Shown here one piece after another: positions 1 to 13,358 of a DNA stretch of 64,000 bases. The position numbers and the translations under genes were made by a program. The stretch comes from Pseudomonas sp. P8_229 (GTDB lineage Bacteria > Pseudomonadota > Gammaproteobacteria > Pseudomonadales > Pseudomonadaceae), in the NCBI RefSeq assembly GCF_034008635.1, contig NZ_CP125378.1, positions 2,966,001-3,030,000 of the forward strand, given 5' to 3'. The notes below the pieces were generated by a model. That model was not told where the DNA came from and did not search any database. It saw only the letters and a list, made by a program, of their open reading frames with translations. The stretch's first letter is position 1. Each line of letters starts with the position of its first letter.

Positions 1-535
1 GGAATGGCCCCCGTTTTAAGAGACCGGGGATTCTAGAGAAAGCAAGCCTTCAGGTCAATTTCCAACCAGCGTTTCCTTATAAATAGATCTCTGGAGCTTC
101 CTGAACCGAAATCCGGTTTGCCAGATATAAAAATAAAGAAGGGAATTATTTAAAGCTTTTCTGTAAAGCTTGTAAAAGCTAGGGCGGCCATCTTCTGTGG
201 ATAACCATATCCAGCCCTTGTACAACGTGATGTACAGAGAATGACAACTACAGTGGAAAACCGTGGTCAGCCTGTGCTGCGCTATCGGATAACCTGTGTG
301 TGGAAACGTCAGTTATCCACAGTCTGGTTATCCACCGAGTTCCACCCCCAGTTGTCCAGTGCCCTCAGAGGCGGTTATCCACAGAGCTTATTCACACACC
401 GTTGGTCGCCTTTTTGCTGGTTAACGCATTGATTAATCATGTTCACCACACAACCTGCATGTGGATAAGTGGACCGCTCGCCGTTACAATGGCCGCTTGT
501 TTTTGCCTCACCGGCTTTCAACTTAGGGGATATCC
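1..535. other. oriC: oriC-side region upstream of dnaA
   Basis: Non-coding stretch before dnaA. Perfect 9-mer DnaA boxes (TTATCCACA or its complement) lie at 196-204 (-), 313-321 (+), 375-383 (+) and 460-468 (-). Near-perfect boxes are at 328-336 (TTATCCACC) and 388-396 (TTATTCACA). An AT-rich tract at about 121-180 could serve as the DNA unwinding element. In Pseudomonas the origin lies in the rpmH-dnaA interval; rpmH itself is not in this window, so only part of the interval may be present. The box cluster is seen directly; origin function is inferred. Confidence 0.85.
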
Positions 536-2059
536 GTGTCAGTGGAACTTTGGCAGCAGTGCGTGGAGCTTTTGCGCGAGGAGCTGCCTGCCCAACAATT
601 CAACACTTGGATCCGTCCACTACAGGTCGAAGCCGAAGGCGACGAGTTGCGCGTCTACGCACCGAACCGTTTTGTGCTGGACTGGGTCAACGAAAAGTAC
701 CTGGGGCGCGTCCTTGAACTGCTGGATGAGCACGGCAACGGCATGGCGCCTGCGCTTTCCTTATTAATAGGCAGTAAACGCAGTTCGGCACCGCGTGCCG
801 CGCCGAATGCGCCGTTGGCTGCTGCGCAAGCGTCCCTGGCTCAAGCCAATGCCGCGCCGGTCAGTGCTCCAGCACCGGCCCCGACGGCTGCACCGACCAA
901 ACGCTCGACGCAGAAAACCGAGGAAGTCAGTGAAGAGCCGTCCCGCGACAGCTTTGATCCGATGGCTGGTGCGGCCTCGCAACAGGCCCCGGTTCGCGCC
1001 GAACAGCGCAATGTTCAGGTTGAAGGTGCGCTCAAGCACACCAGTTACCTGAACCGCACTTTCACCTTCGAGAACTTCGTTGAAGGCAAGTCCAACCAGC
1101 TCGCCCGTGCGGCGGCCTGGCAGGTGGCTGACAATCCCAAGCATGGCTACAACCCGCTGTTCCTTTATGGCGGCGTCGGCCTGGGTAAAACCCACTTGAT
1201 GCACGCTGTGGGTAACCACCTGTTAAAGAAGAATCCGAATGCCAAGGTCGTGTACCTGCATTCCGAGCGTTTCGTGGCCGACATGGTCAAGGCGCTGCAA
1301 CTGAACGCGATCAACGAGTTCAAGCGTTTCTACCGTTCGGTGGATGCCCTGCTGATCGACGACATTCAGTTCTTCGCCCGTAAAGAGCGTTCGCAGGAAG
1401 AGTTTTTCCACACCTTCAACGCCCTGCTTGAAGGTGGCCAGCAGGTCATTCTCACCAGTGACCGCTACCCGAAAGAAATCGAAGGCCTTGAAGAGCGCCT
1501 CAAATCCCGCTTCGGCTGGGGCCTGACGGTTGCCGTCGAGCCGCCGGAACTGGAAACCCGCGTGGCGATCTTGATGAAGAAGGCCGACCAGGCCAAAGTC
1601 GACTTGCCGCATGACGCCGCGTTCTTCATTGCCCAACGCATTCGCTCCAACGTCCGTGAGCTGGAAGGCGCGCTGAAACGCGTGATCGCCCACTCGCACT
1701 TCATGGGCCGCGACATCACCATCGAGTTGATTCGCGAATCCCTGAAAGACCTGTTGGCGTTGCAGGACAAACTGGTCTCTGTGGATAACATTCAGCGCAC
1801 CGTCGCCGAGTACTACAAGATCAAGATCTCGGATCTGCTGTCCAAGCGCCGTTCGCGCTCGGTCGCACGTCCACGTCAGGTAGCCATGGCGTTGTCCAAG
1901 GAACTGACCAACCACAGCCTGCCGGAAATCGGCGATGTGTTTGGCGGTCGCGACCACACGACGGTGTTGCACGCCTGCCGCAAGATCAACGAACTTAAGG
2001 AATCCGACGCGGACATCCGCGAGGACTACAAGAACCTGCTGCGTACACTGACCACTTGA
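536..2059 (+). CDS. dnaA: Chromosomal replication initiator DnaA
   Basis: AAA+ initiator (507 aa) that binds DnaA boxes and opens oriC. The N-terminal domain (about residues 1-80, starting MSVELWQQC) precedes a low-complexity Ala/Pro linker (about 85-170). The AAA+ core has Walker [10 protein letters not shown] near residue 213 and a Walker B segment LLIDDIQFF. The C-terminal box-binding domain carries the family signature around [15 protein letters not shown]. The start is GTG, the only start matching the conserved N-terminus. A perfect DnaA box (1780-1788) lies inside the gene. It is first in the dnaA-dnaN-recF-gyrB row, 39 bases before dnaN. Confidence 0.98.
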   Translation: MSVELWQQCVELLREELPAQQFNTWIRPLQVEAEGDELRVYAPNRFVLDWVNEKYLGRVLELLDEHGNGMAPALSLLIGSKRSSAPRAAPNAPLAAAQASLAQANAAPVSAPAPAPTAAPTKRSTQKTEEVSEEPSRDSFDPMAGAASQQAPVRAEQRNVQVEGALKHTSYLNRTFTFENFVEGKSNQLARAAAWQVADNPKHGYNPLFLYGGVGLGKTHLMHAVGNHLLKKNPNAKVVYLHSERFVADMVKALQLNAINEFKRFYRSVDALLIDDIQFFARKERSQEEFFHTFNALLEGGQQVILTSDRYPKEIEGLEERLKSRFGWGLTVAVEPPELETRVAILMKKADQAKVDLPHDAAFFIAQRIRSNVRELEGALKRVIAHSHFMGRDITIELIRESLKDLLALQDKLVSVDNIQRTVAEYYKIKISDLLSKRRSRSVARPRQVAMALSKELTNHSLPEIGDVFGGRDHTTVLHACRKINELKESDADIREDYKNLLRTLTT

Positions 2060-2098
2060 TGAACACCAGCGCAGCTTATTAAGGCAAGGGACTAGACC

Positions 2099-3202
2099 AT
2101 GCATTTCACCATTCAACGCGAAGCCCTGTTGAAACCCCTGCAACTGGTCGCAGGCGTCGTTGAGCGCCGACAGACCTTGCCGGTACTCTCCAACGTGCTG
2201 TTGGTCGTCGATGGCCAGCAACTGTCGCTGACCGGTACCGACCTGGAAGTCGAGCTGGTCGGTCGCGTGCAACTCGAAGAGCCGGCCGAAACAGGTTCCA
2301 TCACCGTGCCTGCGCGCAAGCTGATGGACATCTGCAAGAGCCTGCCCAACGATGCGCTGATCGACATCAAGGTCGACGAGCAGAAACTGGTCGTGAAGGC
2401 GGGCCGTAGCCGCTTCACCCTGTCGACCCTGCCGGCCAACGATTTCCCGACGGTGGAAGAAGGCCCGGGGTCGCTGACCTGTAGCCTGGAGCAAAGCAAA
2501 CTGCGTCGTCTGATCGAACGCACCAGCTTCGCCATGGCCCAGCAGGACGTGCGTTATTACCTCAACGGTATGCTGCTGGAAGTGTCTGAAGGCATCATCC
2601 GCGCTGTGGCCACCGACGGTCACCGTCTGGCCATGTGCTCGATGAAAGCCGATATCGGTCAGCCGGATCGCCATCAGGTGATCGTGCCGCGTAAAGGTAT
2701 TCTCGAACTGGCGCGTCTGCTCACCGAGCCGGACGGCAACGTCAGCATCGTCCTCGGTCAGCACCACATTCGCGCCACCACCGGTGAATTCACCTTCACC
2801 TCGAAACTGGTCGACGGCAAATTCCCGGACTACGAGCGCGTTCTGCCAAAAGGTGGTGACAAGCTGGTACTGGGCGATCGTCAGGCACTGCGTGAAGCCT
2901 TCAGCCGTACCGCGATTCTGTCCAACGAAAAATACCGTGGTATCCGTCTGCAACTGGCCAGCGGCCAGTTGAAGATCCAGGCCAACAACCCGGAACAGGA
3001 AGAAGCGGAAGAAGAAGTGGGCGTTGAATACAACGGCGGCTCGCTGGAAATCGGCTTCAACGTTAGCTACTTGCTCGACGTGCTGGGCGTGATGACCACC
3101 GAGCAGGTTCGCCTGATCCTGTCCGACTCCAACAGCAGTGCGCTGGTGCAAGAGTCCGACAATGACGACTCGGCTTACGTTGTCATGCCGATGCGTCTGT
3201 AA
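2099..3202 (+). CDS. dnaN: DNA polymerase III beta clamp
   Basis: Sliding clamp, 367 aa, the usual length for the family and divisible into three similar clamp domains of about 120 residues. It starts MHFTIQREALLKPL and ends with the typical VVMPMRL tail, which forms part of the protein-binding cleft. It encircles DNA as a dimer and tethers polymerase III and repair polymerases. An AAGGGA ribosome site precedes the ATG. It follows dnaA closely and precedes recF by 14 bases, so co-transcription is likely. Confidence 0.98.
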   Translation: MHFTIQREALLKPLQLVAGVVERRQTLPVLSNVLLVVDGQQLSLTGTDLEVELVGRVQLEEPAETGSITVPARKLMDICKSLPNDALIDIKVDEQKLVVKAGRSRFTLSTLPANDFPTVEEGPGSLTCSLEQSKLRRLIERTSFAMAQQDVRYYLNGMLLEVSEGIIRAVATDGHRLAMCSMKADIGQPDRHQVIVPRKGILELARLLTEPDGNVSIVLGQHHIRATTGEFTFTSKLVDGKFPDYERVLPKGGDKLVLGDRQALREAFSRTAILSNEKYRGIRLQLASGQLKIQANNPEQEEAEEEVGVEYNGGSLEIGFNVSYLLDVLGVMTTEQVRLILSDSNSSALVQESDNDDSAYVVMPMRL

Positions 3203-3216
3203 TCAGCTGACCCTGG

Positions 3217-6743
<3,527 letters not shown>

Positions 6744-6748
6744 GTTGC
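6744..6748. repeat. Left copy of 5-bp target site duplication (GTTGC)
   Basis: GTTGC directly follows the gyrB stop codon TAG and directly precedes the left terminal TGTAGG. The same five bases follow the right terminus at 13213-13217. Joining the two flanks restores a sensible gyrB 3' region leading into a strong terminator. Confidence 0.95.
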
Positions 6749-6793
6749 TGTAGGTTCACACAATAGTTGATCATTTTCACAAATACATGATCG
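6749..6793 (+). repeat. Left transposon end: terminal inverted repeat and two TnsB-site-like repeats
   Basis: Two similar blocks lie head to tail: GGTTCACACAATAGTTGATC (6753-6772) and TTTTCACAAATACATGATCG (6774-6793). The shared TTCACA...TGATC cores are spaced 21 bases apart. Tn7-family ends carry arrays of about 20-bp TnsB-binding sites, so these are the likely transposase sites. The binding role is inferred. Confidence 0.75.
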
Positions 6794-6807
6794 ACGGACT
6801 CAAATGC

Positions 6808-6839
6808 AAAAAGGCCAATTCATTGAATTGGCCTTTTTT
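6808..6839 (+). terminator. Rho-independent terminator within the left transposon end
   Basis: AAAAGGCCAATTC, a 3-base loop, then GAATTGGCCTTTTTT forms a perfect stem followed by a T run. It lies about 65 bases past the gyrB stop and belongs to the transposon, so it now probably terminates gyrB transcription in place of the displaced native hairpin. The A-rich 5' arm would let it work in both directions. Confidence 0.85.
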
Positions 6840-7502
6840 ATTTCCTCGAAAATTCGATTTCTATCCTGCTCTCCCGGTCACTGGTTACTAACTTATGGGG
6901 GCGGAAGCGGACGACTGCCTAGATATAGGCGTGTTCGGAGTTGATTGAATGTAGCGAGATGAGCGCGTCTGAGTGAGTGATACCGCAAGTATCGAAATGA
7001 ACGCTCAACGCGTATCAATAACGGATCAATTCGTCAAGGAGATATTGAAGATTTTCGTGGAGAAAGACGAATGGTAGGAGTAAAATCTGGCACGCCCTTA
7101 CGCCGTAAGAGCGTCCCAAAAAAATCAGCCGGTTACGTTAACTTGTTGAAGCAAGTTCCTAACGGCCATCGGTAACAGCAAATGCTTTGAGGACCTATCT
7201 GGACAATAGGTTTAAGGCATAACTGCTTTCTTCGACGATCTCATGAGGAGGCATCGAAAAATGTAGATACTGCAGAATTAGAGGCTCTGACAGCGCCTAC
7301 AACCAGGTACATCTTGCGTAACGAACCCGCGCAATTTCTGCCTTTTTTTGGCGCTTGTCAATCCTCTCCCAAAAAATCGACTTCAGCGAGGGCCCTCGAC
7401 GGGGAAGTGTTGCCTGTCGAAAGCCCCTCCTGGAGCCCGCTCTGCGTCTGAGTTATCCGGTGCAGCGCAGGTGCTTGTCTCAAAGATTTGTGGAGGTGTT
7501 CA
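6840..7502. other. Non-coding left arm of the transposon
   Basis: About 660 bases with no convincing gene. A 34-codon frame starting at ATG 7071 and ending at 7175 is present but has no recognisable similarity or good ribosome site. The stretch presumably contains the tns promoter. A strong GGAGG at 7492-7496 belongs to the tnsA start at 7503. Confidence 0.5.
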
Positions 7503-8142
7503 ATGTCAGTGCGTAAGGTTCATTACCAGGAGTTCGAATCATATAAGGATCTCTTTTCCTTCCGTGAAGAATGGAGGCCCTGTTCAGTGTGAATCACAAC
7601 TGGAAAGCGGTTTTGTCAGGCTTCTGGAGCTTTCTCCCATCGTCCGCAGTTATCTCGTACAGCCAAGCCTCGAGTTAGTTTCTATCAGTGGCTCAACCAA
7701 AAAATACTATCCCGACGTACGTGTGTACCTTATGGATGGTCGGGAATGGTGGTTCGAAGTCAAGTACCAAAAGAGCTTGTTGATATCCAGCGTCAAGCTA
7801 AAAATGGAAGCAGTTAAGCAGCACTTTTTTACTACCGACCGCAATTTTTCAATCGTTACCGACCTGCTTATTCACAGTCAGCCTTTGTCGAAAAACTTAC
7901 AAAAACTTATGTACCACCGTCGTGGGCCTATGCTCACGGCTTTGCGTATGAAAGAAATCCACCAGCGGCTTCAAATGCAGAAGCCTGAAACTTTGAGTGA
8001 GCTTATTGCTATTTTTGGCAAGGCGGACGCTTGGCTTTTTTTGGGGTTAGGAATTGTAGGTGTAGATCTCGAAATACCTATTTCCGATGTATCGAAAATC
8101 TTCATTAACGGTGGGCACCGCCATGCAGATATTTTCGCTTAG
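7503..8142 (+). pseudogene. tnsA: TnsA-like endonuclease, frameshifted near its N-terminus
   Basis: TnsA cuts the 5' ends of Tn7-type transposons. The ATG at 7503 has an ideal GGAGG six bases upstream and encodes MSVRKVHYQEF...YKDLF, then meets a stop about 30 codons in. Skipping one base in the T4 run 7554-7557 joins it to FPSVKNGGPVQCESQLE, the typical TnsA entry to the nuclease core. The core keeps the catalytic pattern: E in CESQLE, D in YPDVRV and K in FEVKYQK. A longer frame opening at 7348 has no family resemblance before about 7550 and is an artefact of the shift. This is either a one-base insertion (decay or a sequencing error) or programmed +1 frameshifting. The 3' end overlaps tnsB. 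Confidence 0.8.
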
Positions 8143-10077
8143 GGCAAAATTAGTTGTCTTAGTACGCGGCGTTAAAATGAAGCTCGAACGAAGATTGGTA
8201 GATCGTCGCTTGCTATTTTTCGATGAGCTGGGTGAACCTACTAAATTAACTGAGGCTGAGTTTTATAGTGGGTACGAAAAGCGGGAAATTGAAGTTTGCC
8301 CAGACCAACCTTTTATTGGAGAAATCCCGCACGTTCGAAACGCACCCCCTGATCTATCTTGCTTTCCGGCCCGTCATAGCCAAGAGGCATTGCGTCGCAG
8401 GGCATATCTTGAGGGCGTGAGAGAGGAAGGGAAATCGAAACTTCCGAGTGAAGAAATCATGCTGGATAAATTGAAAGAAATAACAAGAAGAATCGGAGAC
8501 TCATGTGTTCCGTCGATAAGTACTATTAGACGGTGGGCTTCGAAATATATGGGAAAAGACGTCTTAAAGTTGCTACCAAAGCACTCTAAGAAAGGACGTG
8601 CAGCATCGATTACTGGCGAGCTGAAAGATATCCTTGATGAGGTCATCGATGAGTTGTATCTGAATGAGACGGCTGTCAGTGTTTCGAAAGTTATTGGTGA
8701 GTTAGATCTAAGGATCAAGGAGTCAAATCTTGGTCGATTGCCTTCTAACCAACTGGCGATGCCAAGTGGAATGACTATCCGCAGGTATATTGCCAACCTT
8801 GATCCCTACTTGGTAGACGAGGCTCAGTTAGGTAAGCATGCGGCGAAAAAAAGCACCGAGCGGCTACCGGAGTACTCCGGGTCAATCATATTCTGGAGCG
8901 TTGGGAAATCGACCATACCCTGCTTGACTTGTTGCTTGTAGACGAAGAGACCGGCTTGGTAATTGGGCGTCCTTATATGACGGTTGTAGTAGATAAGTTT
9001 TCTCGCATGGTCATGGGGTACCTACTTCATCTCGCTGCGCCAAATACCGAATCTGTTCTTCGGGTCATTGAGCGTGCAATTCGCCCCAAAGCAGATCTTT
9101 TACGGCGTTTTCCTAACGTGAAGAACGAATGGCGGGCTCATGGCATGCCCACTCGAATCGCACCGGACAACGCTGCGGAGTTTCACGCGGGTGACCTAGT
9201 CATTGGCTTTAACGATTTGGGGATCGAGATTCTGTACCCCGCTTCCAGAGCTCCTGAGGAAAAAGGAACAGTTGAAAGGTTTTTCAGCACCCAAAATTTG
9301 GGATTGATTCACAACCTCCCAGGCACGACGTTCTCCAATGTGCAACAACGTGGAGATTACGATTCAGAACAGCACGCTTGTTTCACTCTTGTGCAGCTGG
9401 AGGCTGCCGTCGTGAAGTGGATTGTGGATGGTTACCACCAGACTCCACATCGTGGACTTAACAAAAAGACACCTGCTCAGGTCTGGCTCAATGATGAGCA
9501 GCAGCATTTGATCCGATTGCCGGTAGACCTGGATGCACTGGAGTGCATTCTCGCTCGACGCTGCGCCGTTAAGGTTCATCACTATGGAATCGAGGTAGAC
9601 ACCATCGGCTATCACTCCAGTGAACTTGCTCAGTTGCGAATGCGCTTGAAGCCGGGTGAAAAGGTCAGTGTTCGCTATCGAGACGAAGCTGGCCATGTCT
9701 GGGTACATGATCGTTTCAGAAGCGTCTTCCTGCAGGTGCCAGTCAAGGATAAGCGAATGATTGGTAAGAGCCGAGAGCTGTGGAAAGCTGCGCAAAAAGC
9801 GCTGAGGGAGGCCGGCAGGGAAACGCCTAGTTTTGACGAACTGCATCGGACTTATCGTGAAATTCGGGAAGAAATTGATGAAGCTAAAACTTCTCAGAAG
9901 TTGCGCCGCCGCCGTGAGGCCGCGCGTGCCAAGCTGGACAGGGAAGGACGCAAGGTTGACACGAATAGCTCTCCGGTAGTGGTTGCCGAGGTGGACTGGG
10001 TTGACAGCCAAGCCTTGCCAACTGTCGCGCCCCTCAAGGTTTCTTACCGTCCACCCTCTGTAGGAGGCAGACCATGA
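8123..10077 (+). pseudogene. tnsB: TnsB-like DDE transposase, frameshifted
   Basis: TnsB joins transposon 3' ends to the target. The first part (from MQIFSLRAKL at ATG 8123, overlapping tnsA) ends at a stop at 8941. The second part continues in the -1 frame with ILERWEIDHT...LLVDEETG. The switch must fall between the A7 run at 8846-8852 and about 8881. The catalytic triad is D in WEIDHT (codon at 8911-8913), D in APDNAAEF and E in GTVERFF. The first D lies upstream of any start in the second frame, so neither fragment alone can be active. A basic C-terminal tail (about 9880-9960) is Arg/Lys-rich. One missing base, a sequencing error, or A7 slippage could each explain it. Confidence 0.85.
8846..8852 (+). 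other. A7 homopolymer, candidate frameshift site in tnsB
   Basis: Seven adenines followed by G, read as AAA AAA AGC in the upstream frame. One extra A, or a -1 slip, would continue as KKHRAATGVLRV and flow directly into NHILERWEIDHT. The alternative junction is a lost base around 8873-8881. The run is seen; its role is inferred. Confidence 0.45.
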
Positions 10078-11015
10078 AAACTGCGGAAGAAGGCACCCTA
10101 CCCTTTTCCTTGCGTCATTTCTTCATTGATACCCCACAGGCCATGCGAGCTTTGACGCGCCTGGCCGAGGTACATGGTGATACCAAGCGCACGGGGGCGA
10201 GTAAGGGATTAGTTATTCAAGGTCCGAGCGGCGTGGGTAAGAGCACGATGATCAGGGAGTATGTTCAGCAACTGAAAGCTGCAGATCATGTATCTACGCA
10301 GAAACGAACCGTACTGGTTGTTGAAATCCCCTCATCGCCAACCAAAAAGAACTTGGCCACTGCGATGCTTAGAGCATTGAACGATCCCTACGCAGATTCC
10401 CGTGGTCATTCTGCAGAGGTCAAATTCGAGCGAATCATCCTACTCATGAACAGGCTTGGTGTTGAGGTAGTGGTGCTCGACGAGGCCCAACACCTGGTTG
10501 ATTACCGCCGCAATGATGCGCACGAGGCTGCGGACTGGATCAAAAGCATGATGAACGAGACCAGCATCACATTTGTACTGGTGGGGTTGAAGCGCACGGA
10601 GGGGCTCTTGTGGGCGAACGAGCAACTGCGTCGTAGGTTCTCCGCAATAGTTGACTACAACCGGTTCTACTACGGCGATAGAGCTTCGACACACTTTACA
10701 TCGTTGCTTGAATCGATCGCTGGATTGTTGCCGGTTAGGACAATCAGCTTCTCGCAAACTCAGCTCATACAGCGTTTCCATCTTGCTTCGTATGGGTTGA
10801 TCGACTACCTGATCAAGATCCTGGATAGGGCTGTATGGCTCGTTGAGCATCGAGATCTTGAGGGTATCAATCTCGAAGTGCTCTCTGAAGCTTTCAGGGA
10901 TGAGGTCTGGAGCCAAGCCACCACCGAGCGCAATCCGTTTAGTGAAAGCTTCAATTTCAAGCCACTGATTGGTAATCGTGAACCTTTTGAGAACTTCGAC
11001 TTGATCGCGTCCTGA
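10074..11015 (+). CDS. tnsC: TnsC/TniB-type AAA+ transposition regulator
   Basis: ATPase of 313 aa that links the target-recognition protein to the transposase. Walker A GPSGVGKST is at residues 50-58 and Walker B VVVLDEAQ at about 132-139. A sensor-1-like FVLVGLKRTE follows near residue 167 and an arginine cluster (LRRRF) near residue 190. It starts by ATGA overlap with the tnsB stop, as expected for translational coupling. The frame is complete and shows no damage, unlike its neighbours. Confidence 0.93.
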   Translation: MKTAEEGTLPFSLRHFFIDTPQAMRALTRLAEVHGDTKRTGASKGLVIQGPSGVGKSTMIREYVQQLKAADHVSTQKRTVLVVEIPSSPTKKNLATAMLRALNDPYADSRGHSAEVKFERIILLMNRLGVEVVVLDEAQHLVDYRRNDAHEAADWIKSMMNETSITFVLVGLKRTEGLLWANEQLRRRFSAIVDYNRFYYGDRASTHFTSLLESIAGLLPVRTISFSQTQLIQRFHLASYGLIDYLIKILDRAVWLVEHRDLEGINLEVLSEAFRDEVWSQATTERNPFSESFNFKPLIGNREPFENFDLIAS

Positions 11016-11094
11016 TCGAGAAGGCCGGAGCTACAACTCCGGTCCTATCACTTCAACTCCACATTCTCGGTAGTTCATTGCTCACGGTACAAAA

Positions 11095-11383
11095 ATGTTC
11101 GGTCTTTTAATCAACGTTCATCCTCATCGAGATGAGAGCTTGCTAGGATATTTGCAGCGATTGGCAGGAGCCAATGGCTTAGTGGGAAACGAACTGATCA
11201 AGGCTTTTCAGGAAGCCAGTGATGATGACGTAGCCAACTGGTTTCGCACTATGACGCTGCCGGTGAGCTGGCCGGCAGTATCCCTCTTGCTTAGACGACC
11301 GACGACACAGGCGCTTAAGACTTGGTCGCTACATCGCAAGCGTTTTTGCTCATGTTGTTTGGCTGAACACTCTTATTGGAGAG
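11095..11383 (+). pseudogene. tniQ: TniQ-family target-selection protein, truncated by an IS
   Basis: The N-terminus reads MFGLLINVHPHRDESLLGYLQRLAGANGL-like, matching the TniQ opening (P..DESL.GYL.RLA..N). It continues to the start of a zinc-binding segment, CSCCLAEHSYWR, where the IS3-family element enters. The in-frame stop (TAG 11386-11388) is supplied by the IS terminus. About 96 residues remain, against several hundred in full TniQ/TnsD proteins. No clear continuation is found after 12618. TniQ/TnsD proteins choose the attachment site, so this was probably the gyrB-targeting factor (inference). Confidence 0.8.
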
Positions 11384-11447
11384 TGTAGTGGTCTAATGAA
11401 ATCGGACACCCATTTAGGCGAGAATGCTCGCCAGATCGAGGTGTCAG

Positions 11448-12610
<1,163 letters not shown>

Positions 12611-12618
12611 CCACTACA

Positions 12619-13113
12619 CCCAGTTGCCGAGATGTGCTGATCAAGTAAATTCTTCGCAAACCATCACCTTTGCTATTTTCTATAGGTTTGGAGGTGGGTC
12701 AGTCTCGAGTCAGCGCCTAGGTCAATCGACGTTGGCGTCAGCAGGTTGAGGAGCCTGGAGCGGTTCTGGACCATAGATTCTGAACTGATTGTTGATGTTG
12801 TCCTGAAGCCGGAGGTACCTATATAAAAGAAGGATTTATCTACTTGGGCTTCGTAGGAGCACAAGTCTGAAAAAATAGGCCGGGTCTCTTAGGTATCAGC
12901 GACCCTATCCTGTCACCTTAGGTTTCGGGGGACCAAGCTCGAAAGCTTGGCAGCACGGCACTCACCTTCAAGGGATTAGTGGCATGCGCGCTCCACCCTC
13001 GAGTTTACGTTTCTTCCCTTTTATATCAACAAACAGGTTGGACGAACGACGGAGGTTGTAGTGACTACCTTTCTACTCGGATGCATCTATTCTGTTAGAC
13101 GGGTAGGCTTTTC
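12619..13113. other. Right arm of the transposon, no recognisable gene
   Basis: About 500 bases between the IS and the right-end repeats. An open stretch from 12686 to a stop at 12824-12826 reads like protein (...RLRSLERFWTIDSELIVDV...) but has no start and I cannot assign it. It may be the remnant of the tniQ 3' end or of a lost cargo gene. A small hairpin CCAAGCT/AGCTTGG lies near 12933-12950. The rest appears non-coding. Confidence 0.4.
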
Positions 13114-13212
13114 TCATTTATTTCGTGAATCCCAACCGGCGGATTCACAAAAAAGATGATTTTCTACCAGCGTTTGCTGGGCCTCCCGAATCGTCTATTT
13201 TGTGAACCTACA
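13114..13212 (-). repeat. Right transposon end: terminal inverted repeat and internal TnsB-site-like repeats
   Basis: The outer repeat reads inward as GGTTCACAAAATAGACGATT (13208 to 13189). A second copy in the same orientation, GGGATTCACGAAATAAATGA, is at 13133 to 13114. A third in opposite orientation, GGATTCACAAAAAAGATGAT, is at 13141-13160. The two inner copies form a perfect GTGAATCC/GGATTCAC inverted repeat. They share the TTCAC(A/G)AAATA core with the left-end sites. The binding role is inferred. Confidence 0.75.
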
Positions 13213-13217
13213 GTTGC
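13213..13217. repeat. Right copy of 5-bp target site duplication (GTTGC)
   Basis: Identical to the five bases at 6744-6748 and directly adjacent to the right terminus (CCTACA). It marks the return to ancestral sequence downstream of gyrB. Confidence 0.95.
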
Positions 13218-13231
13218 CGACTCCGCACAGG

Positions 13232-13259
13232 AAAGGCCCGCGCAAGCGGGCTTTTTTTT
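13232..13259 (+). terminator. Ancestral gyrB terminator, displaced by the transposon
   Basis: Stem GCCCGC (13236-13241), loop GCAA, GCGGGC (13246-13251), then eight T. Removing the transposon and one TSD copy places this hairpin about 15-20 bases past the gyrB stop, where a gyrB terminator is expected. It now stands just before the membrane-protein gene. Confidence 0.85.
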
Positions 13260-13358
13260 GCGTTCAGTTTCGTCTTGAGGCGCGATACGATGCGGCTCTT
13301 TCGTCGCAGACTGGCGGCGGTCGGATTGTAAAAAAACGACTAAAAAACGAGCAATCAA

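Noticed and set aside
1223..3151. Long minus-strand open frame antisense to dnaA and dnaN (642 codons)
   Set aside because: The opposite strand encodes clear DnaA and DnaN. The antisense frame is rich in Gln, His, Val and Asp, the typical shadow of high-GC genes, with no family motif.
7348..7550. Upstream part of the 264-codon frame containing the TnsA core
   Set aside because: No resemblance to TnsA before about 7550 and no good ribosome site, whereas ATG 7503 in another frame has both.
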